Assembly (NCBI GenBank): GCA_022706685.1 | Contig: JAKJCA010000008.1 | Span: 1-64,000, forward strand | Reading direction: 5' to 3' | DNA length: 64,000 nucleotides | DNA from: Bacillota bacterium | GTDB lineage: Bacteria > Bacillota > Clostridia > Oscillospirales > Acutalibacteraceae | In this document: positions 8,221 through 15,425 of the stretch, one piece after another | How the letters are laid out: the number at the start of each line of letters is the position of its first letter | Position numbering within the stretch: position 1 is the stretch's first letter | Notes under the pieces: model-generated | Databases searched by the model: none | The model's input: only the letters and a program-made list of their open reading frames with translations | Told to the model about the DNA's origin: nothing | Program-made: the position numbers and the translations under genes

Positions 8221-9495
8221 TTATCCGCCGGCAATATGGTAAACGTACCGGTTGAAATAATTTTCAATCAATTCTGCCGTCGCTTCCTTATCTTTGATAA
8301 AAGAGAAAATATCGGTTGCCGCGGCGGAAAAGGTCAAAGCGTTCATGACGATTAAAACGGCCGGCAAAATCAGCGGATGCTCTTCAAAGAATCCGCCGAC
8401 CTTTTCGGCTGCAGAGGTCACCGTTTTTTCCCGCGCGTAAATGAAATAGAAGATTAGGATAAACTGGCCGTTGACCGCTGCCGCCCAGTAGCGGTCCCAG
8501 TCGTTGGCCGCCAGGGCGGCGGGGATGAAAACAAGAGGCGCCGCGGCGCACATCACAAATATCAGCCGCAAAAATTTGCTTGTAGAACGCCTGAGTGCGC
8601 GGTACCATATATAGACAAAGACGGCGATCAGCGGAACGCTGGAAACCAGGTAGAACATCCCGAGAGGCAAAGCGTAACTCGCGGTAAAAGGCAGGGTATA
8701 TTCGAAAAGCCACTCTTTGGCCGGAGCGAAAAAGCCGACATGGAGCATCGGGGCGGAGGCGGCAAAATCCGCTCTTTGCGAAAGATGGGCTGCCAGTTCG
8801 GCCGCGCTGCCGAAAGGAAAATGCGAAGGAGCAAATTGAAAATATGCGAACAGAAGTATCATGACAAGGCAGTTGATGCCGAATAAAAGATAATTGCGAA
8901 AGCGGCGCGGATTTTGATAGACCTCATACAGCATCGGGATAGCCAGCGCCGGCATGTACGTGCTCATGAAACCCTGGTGAATACACAAGGCGGCCGCGCA
9001 CAGCAGCGGGACGGTCCAGCGCAGCACGGGCTTCCTTAATATAGAAAGCGCCAGCAGCGTGAGGATAATCCAGTAGACATCCAGGCGCTGCATATGCATG
9101 CCCAGCAGATAGGTTACCGACAGGGGAGAAGCCAAAAACAGCAAAGCGATTGCGGCGGTTGACTGCCGCGCGGTATGGCCGCTTTTCCTGATCAGGTATC
9201 CGAGAAGCAGTGAAATCTGTGCGGCCATCAGAAGGAAGGATATGACCGAGACAATAAAAATCATTCGGCTGGTAACGATATCGGTGAATAAATAGAGAAT
9301 GGAACCTGCAAACGCTTGAGGGCCGAAACCAAACTCGTAACTGAGCAGGTAAGCCGTCCTTGTGTTGGTGTCGGATACATTGTTGCCGACCAGGAAAAAA
9401 AATTCCAGCAGCAGGAAAGCGAATATAGCGCCCTCATAGACGCCGAAACGCCCGCGCGTTTGCTCAACCAAACGGCTTGTTGAAGGTTTGTCCAA
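8221..9495 (-). CDS. Polytopic membrane protein, MP family
   Basis: A 424-residue membrane protein with about ten predicted helices. TTG 9495 is chosen because AAAGGTGA precedes it at good spacing; the in-frame ATG 9525 has no ribosome site, and longer reading would overlap the upstream gene. Family marks: Y-E-F-G-F-G-P-Q-A-F-A-G-S after the first helix, where Gln replaces the usual Arg; M-Q-R-L-D-V-Y; H-Q-G-F-M-S-T-Y-M-P-A; and N-D-W-D-R-Y-W-A-A-A-V-N-G-Q-F. The conserved acidic sites are intact. It is the last gene before the terminator at 8153-8199 and follows the sister MP gene by 35 bases. Candidate membrane glycosyltransferase or polymerase, by context only. Confidence 0.85.
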   Translation of the reverse strand: MDKPSTSRLVEQTRGRFGVYEGAIFAFLLLEFFFLVGNNVSDTNTRTAYLLSYEFGFGPQAFAGSILYLFTDIVTSRMIFIVSVISFLLMAAQISLLLGYLIRKSGHTARQSTAAIALLFLASPLSVTYLLGMHMQRLDVYWIILTLLALSILRKPVLRWTVPLLCAAALCIHQGFMSTYMPALAIPMLYEVYQNPRRFRNYLLFGINCLVMILLFAYFQFAPSHFPFGSAAELAAHLSQRADFAASAPMLHVGFFAPAKEWLFEYTLPFTASYALPLGMFYLVSSVPLIAVFVYIWYRALRRSTSKFLRLIFVMCAAAPLVFIPAALAANDWDRYWAAAVNGQFILIFYFIYAREKTVTSAAEKVGGFFEEHPLILPAVLIVMNALTFSAAATDIFSFIKDKEATAELIENYFNRYVYHIAGG

Positions 9496-9530
9496 GCATG
9501 TCACCTTTCTGATTATTGTTGCCATCGAGT

Positions 9531-10820
9531 TTACAGGGAAAAGTCGTAATTCGGCAATACTTTCGCGAAAAAGTCCTGCCAAATACTCTTGTCAAGCACA
9601 TCAAGTGTAAAAGACGTGATATTTGACAGCATCAGCGTTCCGGAAAAAACGAGAATACACAGCAAAACCAGTGTGTGACGGCCGAAATAATCATAAACCT
9701 TGCGGATGGAACTCCGGACAGGTGAATCTTTGTTGCTGAGCAGGTAGAACAAGAGTATAAACTGGCAGTTTAGAGCGGCAACCCACCACCGTTCCCAGTC
9801 TTGAGCGAACAGGGCCGCGGGAATAAACGCGAGCGGCGCTGCCGCGCAAAGGATGTAAATAATTCTGGATAAGCGGTCGTTTCCCAGACGGAAACTGCTG
9901 CGCCATACTGCGGCGAAGACGGCTATCAGCGGGATACTGAAAGCAAAAAGTACAAACAGGCTGGGTAAAGCAATATTTTTTGCCATGGGGATTTCAAGTC
10001 CCCAGAAAATATCGGGCTTTGACGGATTGTCCAAATGCGGGCTGATGTATTCCAGATAGAGGACAGGGTTGGATATTTTCATATCGGTTCGGGCGGCAAG
10101 TTCGCGCCCGAATGCTTCCGCATCCTTGAAAGGTACGGCAGGTGACAGGAATTGGAAATAAATAAAAGCACCGAGTATCACTGCGCCGGAAACGGTAAAA
10201 AGAGCAATGCTTGAGCGGGAATATTTGCTTCGGTGTACCTCGTAAAGAAGCGGAATCGCCAATGCGGGCAGATAGGTAACCACATAGCCGGGATGTGTCG
10301 CGACTGCCATAACACCCAAAAAAGGAACCAGCCACCTCAGTCGCGGCGATCTCAGGCATAAAAGTCCCAGGAGCGTCCACAAGAGCAAAAATATATCCAA
10401 ACGCCCAAAGTGGCGCTCCACAAGATAAGTATGGGAAAGCGGTGCAGTTGCAAGCAATAAGAGGAACAGGTACATTGACGGTTTTTCTTCCGCGGGTAAA
10501 CGGCTGGCTATTTTACCAAGCATCAGGGAGGCCAGCCCGAGGGTGAACAAGACTGTTACGGTTATGATTAACATTAATGTGTCACGTGTCAGATAACCGG
10601 TGAAAAGCGAAATAAGCCAGCCGATAAAAGCACGCGGAATCGGCCCGTATTCGTAGGTTAGGGTATAATAAACAGCGACAGCGGGAGAGAAAAAGAATTG
10701 CCGGTTGCGCGCGTAAATGAAAAACCTGAGAAGGAAAAAAACAAAAAGCAGGGCGCCGGGTATAAAGGCGGTTGAAACAGACCCGTTTGTCAGCAGCGGA
10801 TTATTCCGGTTGCTTTTCAT
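9531..10820 (-). CDS. Polytopic membrane protein, MP family
   Basis: A 429-residue membrane protein starting at ATG 10820 behind GGAAAGGATG. Motifs in order: Y-E-Y-G-P-I-P-R-A-F-I-G (57-67), F-G-R-L-D-I-F (138-144), T-H-P-G-Y-V-V-T-Y-L-P-A, and D-W-E-R-W-W-V-A-A-L-N-C-Q-F. Glu replaces the second Asp of the usual D-W-D-R-W, keeping the charge. It resembles the MP protein at 18580-19857 most closely; both have a T-H-P-G-Y segment instead of I-H-Q-G. It is 92 bases downstream of the fucokinase-like gene on the same strand, so it may act on a fucose-derived lipid-linked sugar; that link is inference. Confidence 0.86.
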   Translation of the reverse strand: MKSNRNNPLLTNGSVSTAFIPGALLFVFFLLRFFIYARNRQFFFSPAVAVYYTLTYEYGPIPRAFIGWLISLFTGYLTRDTLMLIITVTVLFTLGLASLMLGKIASRLPAEEKPSMYLFLLLLATAPLSHTYLVERHFGRLDIFLLLWTLLGLLCLRSPRLRWLVPFLGVMAVATHPGYVVTYLPALAIPLLYEVHRSKYSRSSIALFTVSGAVILGAFIYFQFLSPAVPFKDAEAFGRELAARTDMKISNPVLYLEYISPHLDNPSKPDIFWGLEIPMAKNIALPSLFVLFAFSIPLIAVFAAVWRSSFRLGNDRLSRIIYILCAAAPLAFIPAALFAQDWERWWVAALNCQFILLFYLLSNKDSPVRSSIRKVYDYFGRHTLVLLCILVFSGTLMLSNITSFTLDVLDKSIWQDFFAKVLPNYDFSL

Positions 10821-10912
10821 TGTTTCACATCCTTTCCAGGAATGATTTGACTATCAGTTGAGATAATCATGGCTACGATGCCTGCCTTATGCCGTGACAG
10901 CAGGGGAATGCT

Positions 10913-12262
10913 TCAAACAAAATCACATTCCCAAACCTCAATGCCCCGGCCGGGGAACGATTCTTTGAGGCGGTCGTTGAGCTGCTGTCTGCTGAAACCT
11001 TCGCGCAGAATGATTTGGATAAAGCCGCCGCCGCCAGCCCCGCAGATCATTCTGCCCGCCGTCATATCAGCGCAGGCGCGAAAAATCTTCTCGAGGTCTT
11101 CGTCAGCGAAGCCTGTGTCGAGCGTCTTCGTCAGTTGTGTCTGGCGGTTGAGGTTGGCGATGAACCCGTCCATATTGCCGGCTTCGATGTTCTTTTTTGC
11201 CTCCAGGGCGAGTTCACGCGTCTGCCGAAGGCTCTCGACAAACAGGGCGTCCGATTGGATATATCCGCTCATAATTTGCCGGAGTATGGTTCTGCCGAGT
11301 CTTCTCCTTCCGCTGTAAACCAGGCAGAAACGCTTGCGCAGTTCTTCCATGAACATCGGCGGAGCCAGCAACTGTTCGCTGCGCACTTCCTGCCTGTTGC
11401 CGCGTTCCGCCCGTACCAGTTTGATGCCGCCGGCCAGGCCGCCCATCTGATCCTGCCAGCCTCCGCCCGTACCCATGAGTTGTTCCGCCAGCAGAACGCG
11501 GCGGCAGATTTCCGCGTCGGAAGCGTCGATTCCCTGAAAAGCCAAAAGCCCCTTGACGCAGGCCGCGAGAAGGATGCTGCTGGTCCCCAGGCCGGACCCT
11601 TTTGGTATGTCGACAACCCCAGTCGACAGATGTAGGCCGCCCGAAAGGCACTCGAAAAGATTCCATCTTTCTTCCCGCCCCGGAAAAGCGACAAGACCGC
11701 AGACCATCAGAGCGGCTTGAAGCAGCGGAAAAGGGTTTTGCTCGATGGAAAAATCGGACAGCTGTTTTGTTTCGCGGAACTCGCCGATATCGCCCGAGTC
11801 AAAATATTCCAGTACAATTTTCGGTTCGCTTATTTTTTCTGCCAGAACCCTGACCGGCAGCCGGCCTTTAATTTTGACGGCGACGTTCACCACGGCGCCG
11901 CCATTCTCCAGGCAATAGGGCGGGGTATCCGTCCACCCTCCGCACCAGTTTACGCGAAGCGGCAATTCAAGATGTACGCTGTCGTTTTTTGCGGCCGGTT
12001 TGGGGAAATCGACGCCGCCCGGGAAAGTGCCTTGCTGTACCATTTCGCGGACGCAGCGGAAACTTTTATCCTCCAGCCGTGCACGGATTTCTCCCGCCGC
12101 AATATATGAAGCATAACTATATGCCCGCATTTGTTCTTCCAGCGGAAGACATTGAACTGCCCGGCTAAGCATTTCGGCTGTTATACGGTCGATTCCGCCA
12201 TGTTCGAAATGGCCCGCAGCGATCTTAACCGGAGTTCCGATCTTTATTGAAGACAAGAACAA
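10913..12262 (-). CDS. Fucokinase-like GHMP kinase (C-terminal half of Fkp)
   Basis: This protein of at least 449 residues matches the kinase half of Fkp and should phosphorylate L-fucose at O1 using ATP. It has the GHMP substrate motif N-W-C-G-G-W-T-D-T-P-P-Y (105-116), the ATP loop G-S-G-L-G-T-S-S (222-229) and the third motif C-G-A-G-G-G-G-F near residue 410. The N-terminal segment P-V-K-I-A-A-G-H-F also fits this group. The start is uncertain: TTG 12262 lacks a ribosome site. In-frame ATA 12292 has AAAGGA ten bases upstream and would give 459 residues. Its partner guanylyltransferase is at 6530-8134. A heptose kinase of the HddA type is a less likely alternative, because HddA lacks this N-terminal region. 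Confidence 0.85.
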   Translation of the reverse strand: MFLSSIKIGTPVKIAAGHFEHGGIDRITAEMLSRAVQCLPLEEQMRAYSYASYIAAGEIRARLEDKSFRCVREMVQQGTFPGGVDFPKPAAKNDSVHLELPLRVNWCGGWTDTPPYCLENGGAVVNVAVKIKGRLPVRVLAEKISEPKIVLEYFDSGDIGEFRETKQLSDFSIEQNPFPLLQAALMVCGLVAFPGREERWNLFECLSGGLHLSTGVVDIPKGSGLGTSSILLAACVKGLLAFQGIDASDAEICRRVLLAEQLMGTGGGWQDQMGGLAGGIKLVRAERGNRQEVRSEQLLAPPMFMEELRKRFCLVYSGRRRLGRTILRQIMSGYIQSDALFVESLRQTRELALEAKKNIEAGNMDGFIANLNRQTQLTKTLDTGFADEDLEKIFRACADMTAGRMICGAGGGGFIQIILREGFSRQQLNDRLKESFPGRGIEVWECDFV

Positions 12263-12289
12263 ATCAATGTCTGTTGCCCGGTCTTTCTT

Positions 12290-12308
12290 TATTGAATATC
12301 ATTCCTTT
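12290..12308 (-). promoter_or_regulatory. Ribosome site with possible AUA start for the fucokinase-like gene
   Basis: On the minus strand AAAGGA (12308-12303) is followed ten bases later by in-frame ATA-AAG (from 12292). The only ATG here (12302) abuts the ribosome site and opens a 12-codon frame that closes before the kinase. Compare the similar case at 44468-44487. Confidence 0.4.
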
Positions 12309-12331
12309 CGGTTTGATGCATCGTCAAAATT

Positions 12332-13579
12332 TCAGGCAACATAGCTCATCAGGGCCTCAAACACATCCGCATTTTGATATGCTATGCTGAGCACCAAGGC
12401 TGAAGCTTTTGAAAATGTCAGGGAATTGGAAAAAATCAGCAGCAAAGCCAGCATTAATAAATGTTCGTTAAAAAAATCTCCAACTTCACGAATCGCATCG
12501 ATTACTGATTTCTCCTTTGAAAAGATAAAATAGAAGATGATAATAAATTGATTATTGATAACAGCCGCCCACCATCTGTCCCAATCGGTTCCGAGAGCAG
12601 CTACCAAAACAAAAAGGGATGGCGCCAAGGCGCACAATAAAAAAATAAATTTCAGGAATTTGTTATCCGTTTCCCTCAAACACTGTTTCCAGATAGAACC
12701 GAAAATGATAATCAGCGGGATGCTGAAGGTTAGAAGTGTCAGGCCCACCGGAAGAGCAAGGTATGCCAGCAAAGGATAAACCACATGGATTTGCCACTGC
12801 GGAAAGGGACAGTAATACTCCAAATAAACCATCTGCTGGTCGGGAACGAAATCGACATTTTTTGCTATCTGTTTTACAAAATCAGCAGCGTTATCATAAG
12901 GGAGATTTTTTTGCGCAAACGTGAAAAATATTAGGATGCATAGCATTGAAACACAGCTTAAGCCAAAAATGACGATGGATTTCTTTGAATATCTGCTTTT
13001 ATAGATTTCGTAAAACACCGGTATGAGCAAAGCCGGCATGTATGTAAACAGATATCCCTGGTGAATCATAACAGCGGCGGCGCACAGCAGGGGAATCGCC
13101 CATCTTAAAATGCGGTTTTTCAGACAAAAAAGTGAAACAAGGGTGATAATCAGCCAGTACATATCCAGCCTGGCAAAATATCCTCCGAGCATATATGTAA
13201 CGGACAAAGGCGACGCAAGGAAAAGGACTGCAAATATCTTTAAGGCCGGTTTTATATCCGAGTCGCTTTTTCTGATTAATCTTCCGAGCGCAATTGAAAT
13301 TTGGGAGATTAAGATCATAAAGGAAATGATGCTCATGATATATACTGCTTGTGATGTTACTTTATTTGAGAACAATGAAATCAATGAACCGATTAAAGCC
13401 CGGGGTATTAGGCCGAACTGATAAGTAAACGCATAATGCGTAAGAACAAATCTATCGAGATATTTCTCGGAGACCATAAAAATGAACTCGAAGAAAAGAA
13501 ACAAGAAAACAGCAATTTCATATCTTTCCTGAAAGGAGGGTTTTGTTATGTGAATTTGTTTAGAATGATTGATTTTCAC
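12332..13579 (-). CDS. Polytopic membrane protein, MP family (archetype)
   Basis: A 415-residue membrane protein; GTG 13579 is preceded by GGAGGG at ideal spacing and is preferred over upstream in-frame codons. It shows every family motif clearly: Y-Q-F-G-L-I-P-R-A-L-I-G-S (53-65), F-A-R-L-D-M-Y (135-141), H-Q-G-Y-L-F-T-Y-M-P-A (173-183), D-W-D-R-W-W (332-337) and N-N-Q-F-I-I-I-F-Y-F-I (342-352). About ten helices are visible, and positively charged loops follow helices 3 and 6. Closest to the MP protein at 22319-23620. It lies upstream of the fucokinase-like gene (69 bases). The acidic residues in predicted loops are candidates for catalysis or ion coupling; the true function is unknown. Confidence 0.87.
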   Translation of the reverse strand: MKINHSKQIHITKPSFQERYEIAVFLFLFFEFIFMVSEKYLDRFVLTHYAFTYQFGLIPRALIGSLISLFSNKVTSQAVYIMSIISFMILISQISIALGRLIRKSDSDIKPALKIFAVLFLASPLSVTYMLGGYFARLDMYWLIITLVSLFCLKNRILRWAIPLLCAAAVMIHQGYLFTYMPALLIPVFYEIYKSRYSKKSIVIFGLSCVSMLCILIFFTFAQKNLPYDNAADFVKQIAKNVDFVPDQQMVYLEYYCPFPQWQIHVVYPLLAYLALPVGLTLLTFSIPLIIIFGSIWKQCLRETDNKFLKFIFLLCALAPSLFVLVAALGTDWDRWWAAVINNQFIIIFYFIFSKEKSVIDAIREVGDFFNEHLLMLALLLIFSNSLTFSKASALVLSIAYQNADVFEALMSYVA

Positions 13580-13953
13580 ATAATTCCCTCCATTCGAAGA
13601 AAAGTAAATGAGTTTCACACCATGTCAGGGTAATTGAAACTGTTTAATATGACAAACAGATAAAAGGTTGATTGGTTGTTATCAAGGAATAATAAAGAAC
13701 AGATCCGTTGAACACTATCGGCAAGCTGAAGCAGCATTGTATCAAAAGCTGCCGTAATAAGCACCGATATAATCACAAAGCGGCATCCGGAAAAACAATC
13801 CCCCGGCGTTTAAGGGCCCGGACAGCCGGGGACTGTTTTTGGGTGTTGTACAAAGGCGTTAAAACGAAAATATCACGAATAAACAGCACGCCGCACAACG
13901 CGGCGGCTGCAGGATGAAGAATTTGTCCGGCAATGGCACTGTGCGGCACGTGT
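13580..13953 (-). other. Gene-free interval between two MP genes
   Basis: No credible coding frame. Two small hairpins are visible: 13889-13894 with 13900-13905 (6 bp, about 50 bases after the stop of 13954-15069, with a loosely T-rich minus-strand flank), and 13817-13821 with 13826-13830 (5 bp, TTTTT on the plus strand at 13836-13840). Neither is a convincing terminator for the minus-strand genes. The rest is A/T-rich leader of the 12332-13579 gene with no clear promoter. Confidence 0.4.
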
Positions 13954-15069
13954 TCAATAAGGCAGTTTGGAGAAAATATCCTGGAAAGGTTTGGCCAGGT
14001 ATGCGGAGGTGACGTTCGACAGCGAGGCCATAGCAATAATCACGATATAGAACGCAAAACGGTGCTCGGCCACATAATCGCCGAATTCACGAACCGCTTT
14101 AAGCGCCGCAGGGCTGTTTTGCGACACGCTGTAAAATAATGCCGCAAACGAGGACACAACAAGGAAAGGAATCAAAATTATATAGTAATTACGATAGGCA
14201 AGTACGAGCATCAGCACGGCCGCCAGAGCCGCCGCTTTCCAAACACCGGCGTACAAGCCGGACTTTGCCGCCTTATACAGCACAGCGCAGATGCCTGCCA
14301 AAGCCGGCGCCGCTATCACCAGCGCCACTAATAAATACCAGTCATACTTCTGGTCCGAAGAATAACGCATTTCAAAAAATACTTTTCCGCGAATCAAAGT
14401 ATAGGCATACGAAGCGGCGGCAACCGCCGTACTGACGATGAAAAGCGCAGGCGACGGCGGACGTCCTTCGTTTTTCTTTGCCGCGCTTTTTTTTGAGCCG
14501 GGTTTGAGGCGCGTTTTCATCGTCGAGAGGAACAGCAGCATCAGGATGAGCGGCACATAGAGGATAGCGGCTTTGCGCAATGCCTCGAAAAATACTTCTT
14601 CGGTATGAACGGCGGGTACAAAAAATAGAATGCAGATGACCGGCACGAACCACTGTATACCCGGTTTGTCAAAAACCAGGACGGCAAGCAAGAAAACAGC
14701 GAAGGGGTACAGCAGCATGGTGCCGCTGATCCCGTTTGGGTCAAATAAAAATGGAAGTGAAACGGGGCAGGCAAAAAAGAGGGCAATCAGGAATATCAGC
14801 GGTTTTTCCGATTCTTCACCGGCGCCCCTGATCAGTTTCCCGAACAGCGCGGCTGTGCATAAGACCACCGCGACAAGAACAACAGTCCCAAGGGTGACGG
14901 ACGGCACAGCGGACAACCCGAAAACAGGCTTCTGAGTGAAGAACGCTTGATAGCCGAGAATGTTTTTGAAAAAGAAGCGCAACAGAAGAAAAGCGGACAA
15001 AACAATTTCCGCTTCATACCGTTTTAACCGCTCGGCCAAAACAGTTTTGCCGCCGTCTGCTTTTGCCAA
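13954..15069 (-). CDS. Diverged MP-family membrane protein
   Basis: A 371-residue polytopic membrane protein. TTG 15069 is favoured since GAAAGG lies 11 bases upstream; GTG 15078 is only 2 bases from it. The first 35 residues and the final pattern (A-L-F-Y-S-V, charged loop, E-H-R-F-A-F-Y-I, last helix) follow the MP family. The F-G-x2-R-x3-G-S motif, the G-R-[LF]-D site and D-W-D-R-W are all missing. In their place are L-F-D-P-N-G and a K/R-rich loop around residue 180. Like 3040-4011 it may be a non-catalytic paralogue or partner. It is the first gene of the minus-strand unit driven from the promoter at 15216-15244. Confidence 0.72.
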   Translation of the reverse strand: MAKADGGKTVLAERLKRYEAEIVLSAFLLLRFFFKNILGYQAFFTQKPVFGLSAVPSVTLGTVVLVAVVLCTAALFGKLIRGAGEESEKPLIFLIALFFACPVSLPFLFDPNGISGTMLLYPFAVFLLAVLVFDKPGIQWFVPVICILFFVPAVHTEEVFFEALRKAAILYVPLILMLLFLSTMKTRLKPGSKKSAAKKNEGRPPSPALFIVSTAVAAASYAYTLIRGKVFFEMRYSSDQKYDWYLLVALVIAAPALAGICAVLYKAAKSGLYAGVWKAAALAAVLMLVLAYRNYYIILIPFLVVSSFAALFYSVSQNSPAALKAVREFGDYVAEHRFAFYIVIIAMASLSNVTSAYLAKPFQDIFSKLPY

Positions 15070-15215
15070 TGCAACCACAGCCTTTCAAAATTGATTGTTT
15101 AATAAGAAAGAGTAACAAACAAAGAAGAACTTTTGAAAAAAGCACTTTTATCAGTTACTGCCGGTAGAGCAAGCGCGGCTACTGTTCGCATGAACATTAA
15201 AGAACCTGTCTTTAT

Positions 15216-15244
15216 ATAATAGAATATCTTCGATATTTATTCAA
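15216..15244 (-). promoter_or_regulatory. Putative sigma-A promoter for the minus-strand MP/fucokinase unit
   Basis: On the minus strand TTGAAT (15244-15239) and TATTAT (15221-15216) are spaced by exactly 17 bases. It points away from the promoter at 15291-15319, and the gene starts about 145 bases downstream. The approximately 350-base intergenic region 15070-15425 holds these two promoters and no gene. Confidence 0.6.
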
Positions 15245-15290
15245 GCACCGGACGGCCATATAACGCCGTTGTCGCCCGGACAGGGCTTTA

Positions 15291-15319
15291 TTGACAAGCC
15301 AGACCAACAAATATAGAAT
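15291..15319 (+). promoter_or_regulatory. Strong sigma-A promoter for the kinase/uridylyltransferase operon
   Basis: Consensus TTGACA at 15291-15296 and TAGAAT at 15314-15319 are spaced by 17 bases. The start would be near 15326, giving a leader of about 100 bases before the GTG at 15426. Confidence 0.75.
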
Positions 15320-15425
15320 ATGTTTGTTATATTATTTGAATATTACCGTGATCGCAATATGTTGCTGATTTCCCGCCTGCTTCTCCCGCGAATCATGGCG
15401 AACGCTGCCAGAGGAGAACAACCCC

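Noticed and set aside
13817-13840. Hairpin followed by TTTTT on the plus strand
   Set aside because: No plus-strand gene lies upstream of it, and the stem is only 5 bp, so it was not called a terminator.
13773-14036. 87-codon minus-strand frame across the end of the diverged MP gene
   Set aside because: Overlaps the MP gene in another frame, no ribosome site, no recognisable sequence.
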